Shown here in pieces: positions 19,100 to 30,210 of a stretch of DNA of 49,817 bases (positions within the stretch are counted from its first letter, which is position 1; every line of letters starts with the position of its first letter). Origin of the DNA: Nemertoderma westbladi (lineage: Eukaryota > Xenacoelomorpha > Nemertodermatida > Nemertodermatidae); assembly GCA_032718475.1 (NCBI GenBank), contig JAUCBJ010006581.1, positions 1-49,817 on the forward strand. The letters are read 5' to 3'. The notes beneath the pieces are model-generated. The model was not told where the DNA came from, searched no databases, and saw nothing but the letters and a program-made list of their open reading frames with translations. The position numbers and the translations under genes are program-made.

Positions 19100-20900
19100 G
19101 TCGAAATTGAGGTTAGCGGACGTCGCCACCTCTTCCCTTTCACCCGCAGTATGGTTTGAGTTTCTCGGGCAGTTTATTGTTTTGTTCCGCACCTTCGGAT
19201 ATAACTACCGACCCGGTGGCGGACAATAAACTTAAGCCGAGTCCCTCAAAACCATCCAGAGCTGCGGGCCGCTATTGATCATTGCCGGCAAGTCACAAAA
19301 TATTGAGGCAAAAGCTTTAACTTTACTCGTGAGATATAAACTGCCAATAGATACTGCAACTCGCTACTGTAACACACATAGATTAGCGGAGATCAATTGT
19401 TTATTACACGGTGCGACACAAATACAAAGGTTCCGTTGATTTGGTGTTTTCCACGATGCCGCTGATTAAATTTCATAGCTAGTTACTAATTGTATACATA
19501 TTATTATCCCATTATTTGTTGTTTGACAAAAATGGAACAATAATTATGCTTTAACTTTCGAATTAATCAACTATAACTGCGGCATCTAGGAGAACGAGAA
19601 TAGTTAGAGTAGTTCTCATGCATTCAAATAGAGGTAATGTCATATAACAGATTTATATCTTATTTATCATCTGTGACATCGGTTAAATAACGTGACATGA
19701 AATATTAATATATTTCTGTCTGATTGAAATAATTTATTTTGTTCCTTCTATTTGAAAATTTTGCAATTTAACATTTATATTAGATATAAAGACGTTAGCA
19801 ATTGACGTTATTGCGCACACAAATACATCTGGTTAATTCAGGGATGACTTGTGGCTTTAAATGGTCAAAATGACAACAGTATTTGACTGTTGTGAAGACT
19901 TCCCTCGTTGCACACAGGTTGAATATAAATATATCTATCCGTGAATTAATGTACAAGGAGGCCAAATTGGTTATTTTATTGGGCTGATTTTGCAATCCGT
20001 TCCCATAATTATTTAATATTTTATTTATAATACGACGTTAACAACTGATGCTTATTATGATGTGCAAGTACATCGGATAGGTTCAACGATGCCTTGGGAC
20101 ATCCAAACATTCAGTTTGTCAAAGGTATAAACAATATATTTATTCATATTGTTATGTGGGGACTTCTCTTATTGTACACCGGCGAACATTAAGCCATTTA
20201 TAACATAAGTTATTGTACAATAAGACCAAATGGGATATATAGATATATAGTATGTTTAGGCTAGCGGGCGTTGCTGCCTACCTCTCGTTGCCCCCGGACA
20301 GTGGGATTCTCAGCGCCGATGTACCGTCGTCGCGGTGTTTACGCCAACATGTAGCAACAGCACGACAACGATAACCGGCACAAGTCACTCCACTATCCGT
20401 CCCAAAGGCTTGAATCCACTTTAGGTTCCTTCTATAGGAGTGTTGGGCTACTTTTACAATTGCGACTAGCTACTGTAAACATACTTTAGCAGTAACATTC
20501 ACCTATAAATGCACAAGGGGTTACACGGGGTGTTGAACAAAATTTTTACTCAGCAGTGGGAGTTTATTCCGTTCCCGTGATTTGTCATATTTTATTGACG
20601 TGCTATGGGACTTCTTTTACTGTACACTTTCAGAGAATAAGCCTATTATAGACTCGTAGATTAATGTACAATAAAGCCAAATTTATTTTGTGTCACTATT
20701 ATGTAGCCTAAATATTTACATTATATTCTTACAGGTACAGCGTACATACATGATATTCTTAGAGCGTACATACAGTATATTCTTACAGCGTAAATAAGCT
20801 AAACTTTAAGAATCTGCACTCTTTAAATTTTTTTTTAAAAAATTTTGCTATGTTAATCCGAATTTACAATAACCCGTTCCCACGATTTGATGGAATGTTA
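19100..20900. repeat. Diverged repeated block, possibly LTR-derived, next to the BEL/Pao element
   Basis: Several landmarks recur at low identity. GGGACTTCTCTTATTGTACAC-like words occur near 19,895, 20,157 and 20,607, each followed about 40-60 bases later by AATGTACAA(T/G)(A/G)AAGCCAAAT-like sequence. AGGTTAGCGGACGTCGCC near 19,111 matches AGGCTAGCGGGCGTTGCT near 20,258, and GCTACTGTAA(A/C) recurs near 19,362 and 20,472. CCGTTCCC recurs near 19,998, 20,565 and 20,873. The last one lies just beyond the BEL stop codon and, read on the minus strand, is a GGGAACGG purine-rich word where a polypurine tract would be expected. No exact LTR pair could be drawn. Confidence 0.5.
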
Positions 20901-20925
20901 TCATCACAATCGTATCCAATGTTTA

Positions 20926-23900
20926 TTAATTTGGATTAATGTGTTCAAAGGAATACAGTGTTGGTTTTTTACGACCATAATCGCCTGATTCCTCGCGGGC
21001 TATTTCCAGCAAACAGAGCCGACCAATTGGTCTATTCAATGTTTGAGGTACGAATTCTAATTTCTTCTTATCCTTCTCCCTTTGTTTCTTCTTTCTCATT
21101 ACGATGAGGTCGACTGATCTCACAAGTCCGTCAGCGGATGTATGGACAACTGTGACACGTCCAGTTTGCCATCGCTTCCTCGGGATATCGTCGTCGACTA
21201 TTAGTACTACGTCATCAATTCGAAGGTTTTCCTGACGACTAAACCATTTGGTGCGCAGTTGGAGAGATGGTAAGTAGTGTTTCTCGAAGTGTAAGGCGAA
21301 TCTATTGGAAAGTAATTGCATCATCCACCATGTTTGACGTAAGTATATATGGGAATCTTCCGAATTAGAAACAGGTACCATAACGATGGGTTTCTTCATC
21401 AGGAAGTGGGCAGGTGTCAGCGACTCCAATGACTTCGGATCAGACGAAGCAGGCATCAATGGGCGGTCGTTAATGTAAGCTGCTATTTCTTCCAGGAAGG
21501 TGCGAAGTAACTCATCTGTTAGGTATGCCCCGCATGGTATCACGTGGTGGAACGCTATTTTAACACTTCGGATCATCCGCTCCCAGCTACCTCCCCACCA
21601 TGGTGCGTCAGCTGCGTTGAACGTCCAAGTTGCCGCGTTTACTCTCAATAACTCATCAACTTGTTCCTGGTTCCATCTATCAACATATGTGGTGATTTCT
21701 CTGCTAGCGCCGACGAAATTGGTTCCTTGGTCAGAACGTATAGTTTGACTGCTGCCGAACCGTGCTATCTGTCGTCTCAAACACAAAAGGAAGCTATCCA
21801 TCGACATGTCGTTGACCATATCCAGATGTATCGCTCTACACGTCTGACAAACAAATATAATACACCATCGTTTTACTTTGGTACGTGCTCGTTTGACCTC
21901 TATTGGTCCAAACATGTCAACACCGGTGTTTGTGAACGGCGGTTGGTAGCAACTTACCCTCTCACGTGGTAACTCCGCTTCAATTTGGGTTAATGGCTTA
22001 GTGTACAGTCTTTTACAGGGGATGCAATTCCTTAAAATTTTATTAAGTGACTTACGGGGTTTAACCAAGTAATAACGAGTGCGCAGTTCACTAAGAATTC
22101 GTTCACGGCCAGCATGGTAAAGTTTGGCATGTGTGTCTTGAATTAACTTACATTGTATATCTGGGCTATATATTATTATTGGGAATATGGTATCCTTAGA
22201 CACAGGAGCGTTAGTCAATCTACCTCCTACCCTAATTAACCCATCTATCATGACACTTGTGTAATTGTCACGCAACGTGATGCCTGGTTCACTCACCAAT
22301 TTATTGTACCTTGTTGGGTCATCGAGTTTCTGAGAAAGACGCAGTAGTTGTTTATTAGTCTCGTCAATATCTCCTCGCGTCACTGCTGGTGTACAGTCTC
22401 TAGACACACCAAAACGGTAGTGCACGTATTTCTTGAGATATGTCACGCTCTTACAAAGTCTATACCAAGAACTATAGTGATTCATTGCTTCTTCCAATAA
22501 GGGTGATAATCCTTGTTTTATGTTAGGTAATGTATCACTTGATTGTCGTGGTGTGATCTTTGAAGTATCACTAATATGGTTTGGTAAGTCTGAATTGGTT
22601 GTTATGTTTTCATGGGGTTCCTCATGTTTAGCGAAATACGAATTCTGAAGTCCAGTTTCTGGTTTCCGGGCCAAGTCATTGTCAACTATTTGGGCAGTTA
22701 TATCAAGTGGTTTGGTGAATAACTTTGATTTTGTAGTTTTCCTTGGCTTTATTATTTCGGCTCCCTTAGCCTGTCGGATTTCTGCTGGTGTCAGATTTTT
22801 CGGCCATTCGTTTCCAGCCTCCCATAAGAACTCTGGTCCGTTGAGCCAACATTTGGTATTAATCAACTCTCTTGGAGTCGCACCACGCGAAGCAATGTCA
22901 GCGGGATTGATAGTACCGGGGCAATGCCTCCATTGATCCACCTTTGTGCGGCTGAGCATGATTGCAACTCTGTTTGTTACATATACACTAAACTGACATA
23001 CTTCGTTAGTTAAATATTCTAGAACCAAGACAGCGTCAGTCCAAAATGTAGTCCTTGATATTTCAAAATTCAAATATTCAGTCACGTTTTTAGCAACAGT
23101 TGTTGCATAGAAACCTGCTTTCAATTCTGCCCTAGGTGGTCGTGTCCTTAACTCTTTATTCACAATGAGAGCTTTAGAAGCAACCAAGGCTACACGTACA
23201 TCGTGAGGGGTTTGTACACGCAAGTAAGCTACAATACCTAGTCCAACCTTGCTCGCATCACTGAAGACATGTAACTGGTACTCATAATTAGGTAGTACAT
23301 GGCCAAAGTAGGCCCGTGGTACCTTAAAGTCCTCAATTTCTGGCAAAGTCTCCTCCCAAGCTTGCCAACGGGCCAACAACTTACCAGTCAACGGGTCATC
23401 CCAGGAATTGTTTTCTTCCCACATATCCCGAACTATACACCTAGCCGTCAAGATAACTGGGCTAATGAAACCAATGGGATCAAAATAGGTGCTTAATATG
23501 CTAAGGCATATTCTCTTAGTACGTTTACTCTCACTTCTCACCTGTAGTTTGAATGACATTTCATCAGTTTCGGCGTTCCATCTTAAACCTAATGTCTTTG
23601 TTTCCGGTAAATCATCACGTGTCAAATCCAGATTTTTCGCACCACGGTCTTCGAATGGTATTGAGTCCAGAAACTCTCTGGAGTTGCTAGCGAACTTCGT
23701 GAGCTTGAATCCTCCTCGTTTAAGACATTCTACTGTACCTTTCGCTATGCTTATCGCCTCCTCAACGGTTGGAACAGACTTCAAGTTGTCATCCATATAT
23801 ATATCTTTCTTGATATTTTTTAGGACGGCGGGCGAGAAATCATGTTGGTTATCGTCCGCCGTGGTATGAACAATGAAGCATGAGTTAGATGGGCTGGAAT

Positions 23901-26172
23901 TAATGCCAAACGCTTGTACCGTCATCCAATATTCCTTCAGAGGTTTTCTAAAGTCTCCGTCTGGCCACCAAAAAAACCGGAGGCTATCTCTGTCTACTTG
24001 TAGGGCCTTCACTTGTAAAAACATGCCTTCAATATCTGATGCGAAGGCGATCGAGTATTGGCGAAGGCGAATCAAGATTCCTAGAAGGGATTGCAACATG
24101 TTGGGACCAGTCATTAATTCTGAATTCAGAGACTGTCCTTTATATAGAGCTGAAGCATCAAAGACCACTCTCACAGTATCTGGCTTGTCGGGACGTTCCA
24201 CATAGTGATGAGTTATATAGTATGTCCGATTTGATTCTGGTGTCCTTGTTGGCACTTCTTCAGCATACCCTTTTGTGATGAACTTCTCCATCTGTTCCCT
24301 ATACATGTGCCATGCGTTATGGTTTGCAGCCAATCGTCGCTTTAATTGTTCCACTCTCTTCACTGCTAGAATTCTGTTGTTATGGAACTTGGGATCCCGA
24401 GAGCGCCAAAGTAAACCTATTTCATACTTACCTTCATTCTTTAAGAATTTTGTGGTAGTCCGTTTTATGTCACGGGATCGCTCATCTTCAACAGATAAGG
24501 CTTTCTCATAAGAAGTTGGTCCCTCCCTTTCTTGTTTCATTATACTTACGAGTTGTTGCTCAGTATTATATTCAGCCTGAGCTCGCAAGATTTCACTTAA
24601 TTCGTCATGTTCATCATTAACAAAATTTCCTTGCAAAGAATTATAATTCTGCATTTGATAATTAATATACTGTTCGTCATCAATTAACTCTGTATCAGTC
24701 TCATCATTCTCTAGGTCTATGTTTTGGTCATTGTCAGTCGATAAGACATTTTCAAGTGATGAGTCATAGCTAAGAACTTCGTTTACCTTTATACTTGCTC
24801 CGGTTCGTTCTTGTAAGGTTTTCGCTGAAGGTCCCGTACAATACCAACCTATCCGCGTCCTACATGCGTATGGTGCTAAAGGTAAAGGTTTTTTAGGTAT
24901 CTTCTCCAATATCTCGAGAGCCTCATGTGCATTCTGTCCAATCAGGAGGGAAATTCCAGGACTGTCAACATCATAACGGGGTATGTTATGTTCGTTGGTG
25001 AATTCGTCTTCATCCCAATTATATAATGGTGCTTGTCCCCTCGTGAAGTTCTTTATCGCCACCATTTTTACATTGTCCAATGAGTATATATGATCATGAT
25101 TGGTCGGGGCTGACAGAGCACCAATGCAATAGAACGTTTCCAATGTTGAAGTCCATTTTTCCATTACACCGGCTAAATTAAGTCGCATGGGATATATTTC
25201 GTGGTTGTCCCACAGTGTCTCAGCAAGATCTTTATCTATGAAGGTATTCGTGCTGCCAGAATCCATTAATACATTTAGTATAATGCTTCTTTTACCCGCA
25301 TGTAATCTCACCTGGACTATGGGAAATTCTCTTACTCCTACATTCCTGGACTGTTTCAGTTTTGTCACCTGATTAACTGATGAGTGTTGTAATGGTGTGA
25401 TATCGTCTGTTTCCGGGTTTGAGACATAAGTTAGGGCTCTTTCCATCATAACATGATACACATTACACGAGTCACTATCATCTGAAAACTCACCTGGATA
25501 TGGAGAGCCTGCCAGTTCGTCAGAGTCATACGGATCTTCGCAAGCGTCACTGAAGTGTACACGTTGTTCCATACTTCTAGGGGTGTAAGATTCGCTATGT
25601 AGCAGAGCATGATGTGAACCGTTACATTTTGGACACTCAATACCTACGATTTTGCAATCTCTCCTCAAATGACCAAATTTCAAGCATTTGTAGCATATAC
25701 GTTGGTTCTTAATAAACCATCTCCTGGATCTTACACTCATCTTTAAAAATTCTGGGCATTGGTACATTTGATGACTTACCTTTGGACAAAAGGGGCATGT
25801 ATTAGGATCTTTATTTGTTACCGTTTTATCATTTGTGTTAGTTACTTGGGATCGTGGTAGTATCCCATTGGTTGATCTTATATCACGTTGGGTGGAGGTT
25901 TGTATATCACCTTTCGTATTTGTCAATGAATGGAGTCGGCTATTGGGTTTACCGGTTGGTTTCGAATAGTAGACTTCCTGGTAATCAGATTCCATGTCTT
26001 CTCTCAAAGAAATACTGCTATCGTATTCTGGGTCATAGATATTCATAACTCTTTTTCTGGGAACAATAACGGGTTTCTCGGTTGCTGGTTTGGCCTCACT
26101 TCCTCTTTCACGGACATCTCTTTGAAATTGTAGAGTGACTTCATCCTTGAGGAATTTAAGGAAGTCTCTCAT
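20926..26172 (-). CDS. BEL/Pao retrotransposon polyprotein: gag end, protease, RT, RNase H, integrase
   Basis: 1748 residues without a stop. Order: gag C-terminus; CCHC knuckle CYKCLKFGHLRRDC (160-173) with further Cys/His before and after it; aspartic protease MDSGSTNTF (303-311); an acidic linker; RT (~640-830) with VVFDASA, SDIEGMFLQ and catalytic YMDD (~792); RNase H starting FSDASKVGLG (~970); zinc-binding HAKLYHAGRE...CIPC (~1348-1387); and integrase core with Asp in TGVDMFGP (~1419), Asp in RSDQGTNF (~1481) and Glu in GGSWERM (~1530). The C-terminal DUF5641-like domain (~1640-1745) contains RKRWQTGRV. All catalytic residues seen are intact. The ORF opens in the middle of gag (MRDFLKFLKDEV); upstream the frame is closed by a stop near 26,281 and no gag N-terminus is found, so the copy is 5'-truncated. 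Confidence 0.95.
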   Translation of the reverse strand: MRDFLKFLKDEVTLQFQRDVRERGSEAKPATEKPVIVPRKRVMNIYDPEYDSSISLREDMESDYQEVYYSKPTGKPNSRLHSLTNTKGDIQTSTQRDIRSTNGILPRSQVTNTNDKTVTNKDPNTCPFCPKVSHQMYQCPEFLKMSVRSRRWFIKNQRICYKCLKFGHLRRDCKIVGIECPKCNGSHHALLHSESYTPRSMEQRVHFSDACEDPYDSDELAGSPYPGEFSDDSDSCNVYHVMMERALTYVSNPETDDITPLQHSSVNQVTKLKQSRNVGVREFPIVQVRLHAGKRSIILNVLMDSGSTNTFIDKDLAETLWDNHEIYPMRLNLAGVMEKWTSTLETFYCIGALSAPTNHDHIYSLDNVKMVAIKNFTRGQAPLYNWDEDEFTNEHNIPRYDVDSPGISLLIGQNAHEALEILEKIPKKPLPLAPYACRTRIGWYCTGPSAKTLQERTGASIKVNEVLSYDSSLENVLSTDNDQNIDLENDETDTELIDDEQYINYQMQNYNSLQGNFVNDEHDELSEILRAQAEYNTEQQLVSIMKQEREGPTSYEKALSVEDERSRDIKRTTTKFLKNEGKYEIGLLWRSRDPKFHNNRILAVKRVEQLKRRLAANHNAWHMYREQMEKFITKGYAEEVPTRTPESNRTYYITHHYVERPDKPDTVRVVFDASALYKGQSLNSELMTGPNMLQSLLGILIRLRQYSIAFASDIEGMFLQVKALQVDRDSLRFFWWPDGDFRKPLKEYWMTVQAFGINSSPSNSCFIVHTTADDNQHDFSPAVLKNIKKDIYMDDNLKSVPTVEEAISIAKGTVECLKRGGFKLTKFASNSREFLDSIPFEDRGAKNLDLTRDDLPETKTLGLRWNAETDEMSFKLQVRSESKRTKRICLSILSTYFDPIGFISPVILTARCIVRDMWEENNSWDDPLTGKLLARWQAWEETLPEIEDFKVPRAYFGHVLPNYEYQLHVFSDASKVGLGIVAYLRVQTPHDVRVALVASKALIVNKELRTRPPRAELKAGFYATTVAKNVTEYLNFEISRTTFWTDAVLVLEYLTNEVCQFSVYVTNRVAIMLSRTKVDQWRHCPGTINPADIASRGATPRELINTKCWLNGPEFLWEAGNEWPKNLTPAEIRQAKGAEIIKPRKTTKSKLFTKPLDITAQIVDNDLARKPETGLQNSYFAKHEEPHENITTNSDLPNHISDTSKITPRQSSDTLPNIKQGLSPLLEEAMNHYSSWYRLCKSVTYLKKYVHYRFGVSRDCTPAVTRGDIDETNKQLLRLSQKLDDPTRYNKLVSEPGITLRDNYTSVMIDGLIRVGGRLTNAPVSKDTIFPIIIYSPDIQCKLIQDTHAKLYHAGRERILSELRTRYYLVKPRKSLNKILRNCIPCKRLYTKPLTQIEAELPRERVSCYQPPFTNTGVDMFGPIEVKRARTKVKRWCIIFVCQTCRAIHLDMVNDMSMDSFLLCLRRQIARFGSSQTIRSDQGTNFVGASREITTYVDRWNQEQVDELLRVNAATWTFNAADAPWWGGSWERMIRSVKIAFHHVIPCGAYLTDELLRTFLEEIAAYINDRPLMPASSDPKSLESLTPAHFLMKKPIVMVPVSNSEDSHIYLRQTWWMMQLLSNRFALHFEKHYLPSLQLRTKWFSRQENLRIDDVVLIVDDDIPRKRWQTGRVTVVHTSADGLVRSVDLIVMRKKKQREKDKKKLEFVPQTLNRPIGRLCLLEIAREESGDYGRKKPTLYSFEHINPN

Positions 26173-27640
26173 GGTGACGTCACGCTGTCTATCACGTTTG
26201 TTTTGAACAACAACGGTCCCATTGCCAGAGAGCGTGAGGTCGCATTGCCATTTAAAGGAGCAGGTTAGTAAAGAAGCAGGTTACAGAGGCGTGTTGGGGA
26301 ACCAAAACAATAAACGAAAGTTAACACATGTGTTTTGTATTTGTACAGGTCTTTATTATTTGGGTCGTTGGTCTTTGTTTTGTAGTCACCCGACACTGCG
26401 GTGTTGCGTGGGGGCCACCAATCCACCCACCCACACTCAACTCCCAACTTCCTGGACACTAGGATACTGAGTGAAAGCGTCTGAAACTACTACAGGAACT
26501 CCATGACATACTATGGGCTAGCGACTAGGGACTGGCGCCCTTGAACATGTAAACTGTAGTACCTACTGTACCACCTACCTTAAAGTGACCTGTGGGACCA
26601 GCCCATTATTAGTGAGGTCGGCATTTCTCTTTATCCTGCCGCTCTCTTTGTATTACAATAGCATACAGCTAACCAATGGCAATGGTCTACCCCCAGTGCG
26701 GGAAAGACAAGCTGGCTACCATTGAAATGAATAGGGGAAAGATAATATGGTGTGTTCGTGTTCCCAACCTAATGTCTGTCGTCTTGGCTCAGCTAAGCTT
26801 AAACAGAGCCACAGCCTACAATAGAGCTTTACCTAAATACACTTCCAGTGAGCCAAGCAGTAGTGGCGGGTTAGCTCCAAAATGCCCATGTAGGATTTCT
26901 TCGAAAAAGGACCAATTGGTTGAGTTACGAGTTACAGTGAAAAAGTATTCATGATTAGATTTTGCTTTGAACAGGAGAAACAGTCAACAAAAATCCAATA
27001 AATGCTCCTCTGTTCAGTTCTGTTCTGAGTAACCTTGACACATAATTTTGTTTGACATAAAAAGAAGTTGCAATATATTTTGAATCGAATGTTGTAACAA
27101 CTTTTAAAATTACTGAATAAAAACAGGAAATAAAATACTAAAAAAATAAAAAAGAATACTAATTATTTGTATGCTATATAACTAAAAAATGGATTTCGAC
27201 CAAATAGCGCTCGATTATCTGGTGTTCAGCGGGTTCAAAGTCCCCTGTTTCTATGGGTATTTTTATTATTATTATGGGCAGTATTGCTATATATTTTCCC
27301 TAGAAAATAATATTTTTATTTTGTTAACTATATATTCGAGTCGGCGTGAAATACGCCGTGAAATAAAGTAAACTCAATGATGGAATAAGGGGTATTATAT
27401 AACATGGCATGATTTAAAGTAACAACAGTATACAGAACTGTCCCGGGGGGGGGGGGGGGGGGGGGAGGGAATGTCCGGAAATCGAAGCATTTTTCTATCT
27501 GCCAACATCCTGGGCTTTACTTACACTCAGCCTCTATTCACTGGCTGTGATTGACAAGCCAACTTGCCTCAGAAGTTCCTTTCATGAATGCCGCAATTTA
27601 TATTTGGCCATTTTGGTCGTTTTGGCCGCCAAAATGACCA
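26173..27640. other. No gene; 5' flank of the BEL remnant and a poly(G) tract
   Basis: The minus strand at about 26,280-26,400 has AATAAAG and a GGTGGCCCCCAC stretch that could derive from a retroelement leader or LTR, but no partner repeat was found. A 21-G run lies at 27,445-27,465. TTATTATTATTAT simple repeat near 27,266. Otherwise nothing identifiable. Confidence 0.45.
27342..27358. repeat. GC hairpin of the Helitron-like family (isolated copy)
   Basis: CGGCGT at 27,342-27,347 pairs with ACGCCG at 27,353-27,358 around a five-base loop and is followed by TGAAATAAAG. It resembles the hairpins at 39,992, 41,316 and 42,812. Confidence 0.45.
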
Positions 27641-27654
27641 AGTTAATGTTTATT

Positions 27655-27720
27655 GGGATTGGGACTGTAGTTTAACAGTTGACTCTCCGGAGTTGCCCTG
27701 GGTTTGAGTTAGTACATAAC
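27655..27720 (+). repeat. tRNA-like SINE head (decayed)
   Basis: TAGTTTAACAG at 27,668-27,678 fits the pol III A box exactly (TRGYNNANNNG), and GGGTTTGAGTT at 27,700-27,710 is a near B box, with tRNA-like spacing. No cloverleaf closes properly, so this is a tRNA-derived SINE or pseudo-tRNA rather than a gene. The tail cannot be bounded. Confidence 0.4.
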
Positions 27721-28257
27721 AGGTCATCGTGCTATTCATGTCTCCAATACATATGAGCTGGTCAGGTCATCAACCAAGCTCCGTTTGAACCCCCCTTCTT
27801 AGTGATAAACCAAGTTAAACCATGTACCAGTACTTCACACATTCGTTTAAGTGTCTTTGGGTTGTAAATTCATAACTCAATTCTACTCGGTTGTTACTGG
27901 TATGATTCACAACTCGTATCTTGTAGTTTGAATTTGTAATTTTAATAGCGCTCATAGTACTTTCACACCCCACATAATGTTCTGATGTTACTCATATTCC
28001 ACTCTGCCACTGTTTTAGTAGCATTCTTACATGTAGGCCTTAATTTACTTAATTACTTAAATTTACTGTGCAAATATTCAATTATAATTAAATTAAAATC
28101 GTATTTATACCTTAAAATAATTGTGCAGTAATTTTCACGTACATATAATACAATACAATTATACGAATTATTATACGAAATCAGTTCATATAGGTGTCAA
28201 GTATAATTGCTTTTACTCATTTCATAAAGGTATCAAGTATAATTTTAGTAATTCAAG

Positions 28258-28690
28258 TTACTTGATAACCCTAGTGAACCCAGGACCATCTCCACATATC
28301 TGAACATCCAAGATGTTGATTTTGCCATCCTTGTATGCTACTATGTCAGGAGCACGCTTCCCTTCAGATGTATGGATAGTCGGCGCTGTCAGTACTCGGT
28401 AGCCTCGATACCTTAGCTGCTCACTGAGTAGCTTCTCTTCTCCACCATGACGTCTGTTTCGCTCCAGCCCAGTTATCAGGCATACCTGCAGGATTATAAC
28501 AAAAAAAACACGGGGGTGGGGGTCCAACCACTATGGGGGTCGCCCCATAGTCACATCCTGGTGCTATCACTACTATCTCGCACCCCATCCTCATCTCCAG
28601 GACCTCATCTTTGCTGGAGATGGTTGTTACCGCCATCCTACTTGGCCTCGTCTTTAGTTTATCGTTTAAATAGAGACAATTCAACCAGAA
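28258..28690 (-). pseudogene. R2-superfamily LINE restriction-like endonuclease fragment
   Basis: The piece at 28,258-28,527 reads LLSEQLRYRGYRVLTAPTIH, then GKRAPDIVAYKDGKINILDV. This is the restriction-like endonuclease found at the C-terminus of R2, NeSL and related LINEs, with Pro-Asp at 60-61 and a second Asp at 74 in the spacing of the PD-(D/E)xK-type site. Just before it, ILQVC...RRH matches the end of the C-C-H-C finger that precedes this domain, degraded. A second frame (to 28,684) supplies NDKLKTRPSRM, typical of the segment between RT and finger. The two frames, the damaged finger and the early stop show a decayed 3' fragment. Confidence 0.6.
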
Positions 28691-28783
28691 GCTACATCGA
28701 AACCGGGGACAATTTCATACCGATAACGAAAATTCAATACTTTATAGGATTTCAGTACTACAGTATTGGCCGCATTTGTGACT

Positions 28784-29672
28784 TCAGTCCATCTTATCCT
28801 TATCGGCAACATCTGTGGCCGCGATTTCGGCCGCTCCCGTTTCTTCGCCATTCGGCGCTTCCTCACCGTTCGGCGCTCCTGCGACGTTTCCAGGTGCCAT
28901 GCTGTTTGTCTGTCCTGCGCCGTATGTCCCGCGCCGTGGTGCGCTGTATGGCGCTCTCTCGACGCGTCCCCCTTGACGGCCCTGTCCGCAGCCCCGTCCG
29001 CGGCCCCGAACCGCGGTTATCTCCCGTCTCGGTTCTTCAGTTGCTTCAGCAAAGTGATTTTGGGTAATCGATACCCGACAATGACTAATATTTATGGCGC
29101 TGTGTTTGTCAGCCATAATAATAATCCACTGTAGCCTATACTTGTTTTAATTTTATTCGTCGTTGTTATTTTGCCCCTGTCCACTCCATGGTGTGGCCCT
29201 ACCCCCGGCTACATGTGGACTTGCAGTCCCCTGTGTTGCTGCATATGGCATCGATTGTCTAAGTTTTGGTAGTGTATTTGCCGCATTATGTTCTGGTTTC
29301 GGCCTGTTATATTCGGTCTTTGGCCCCTTCCCCAGACTATCTTCGCTCTAGACTGGGTCCGTGATCAACTCCGCTTCGTAATTGAGGAAGTTCGACATTT
29401 CCTCTAGGCCCGTTCCGCACCTTTCTTCTCCCGGGTGGAGAAGGCAATCTTTCTCCATTTGTTGCGCAGCCAGATCGGCAGTGCCTGCGCTATCGTGGTG
29501 ATATTATTAGCTGCGTTGAGTTTGTATGGCGCGTCTAGCGTTTTTAGCACGATCCCACCATGCAGTTGTGAAGCCACCCTTGATGCCCTGATACTGCCTC
29601 ACGATGTCGTACGCTGGGCCTCCTGTGTACACCTGTAAATATTTTAGGTACTCCGCCTGCACCAGGTTCTTA
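28784..29672 (-). pseudogene. Decayed gag-like region (BEL/Pao, DUF1759-type)
   Basis: On the minus strand three shifted frames give consecutive parts of a gag-like protein. AEYLKYLQVYTGGPAYDIVR lies near 29,650; LPIWLRNKWRKIAFSTREKK near 29,450; FLNYEAELITDPVYSEDSLG near 29,370. The order (Y-x-x-G-x-A-x-x-L/I-V, then L-P-x-x-L-R-x-K-W-R, then a helix ending D-P-V) is that of gag/DUF1759 proteins in BEL/Pao elements. The intact BEL ORF in this window starts at about the equivalent of the last block. Further downstream an Arg/Gly-rich piece (RGRGRGCGQGRQGGR) lies near 29,000. The region is GC-richer than its flanks. Confidence 0.45.
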
Positions 29673-30210
29673 GTTAATATTTCTTAGTTAATATTAGTTA
29701 TTATATTAAAAACAGATGTAATTTCAATAATAATATTTATAATAACTTTCTATACCTATCATATTACTATTGCCATTGAGAACCTAATGTGTTTTTGGAT
29801 AAAAGTTATCATAATTACAAAAACTAATAGCAAAAATTAGAACTCAAGCTTTTGAATTATATTAATTAATTGAATTACTACATACAGTATGTTGAATTGT
29901 AATATTTATAGAATAACAAAAATACCGGTACTTGTAAAAATTCATGGGACAAGAATATCTAAATTTTCTTATGTTTCAATTACACCTTTTATATAATCAT
30001 GTAGGCAAAGACGAATCGCATCCCAAGGGGCGCTGCCCGGGCGGGCCCACGTTGTTGGTGAACTCGACCGGTACGGAGATCGTGGGTGGAATGTGTTCGG
30101 GTGGGCGAAGTCGGCCACTAACGTGGAAGGGATGGTGATGGCTGCTCGTGTACATATTATCAGAATAGTGCCAACCGATCGGGAGCTCGTGTTCAGAAAA
30201 TATGTCGACC
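29673..30210. other. No gene; AT-rich flank of the minisatellite
   Basis: AT-rich until about 29,995, then abruptly GC-rich up to the first 30-bp unit. No domain recognised on either strand. Confidence 0.5.

Noticed and set aside
21500-25372. Many plus-strand open frames opposite the BEL/Pao polyprotein
   Set aside because: Antisense shadows of a clearly recognised coding frame.
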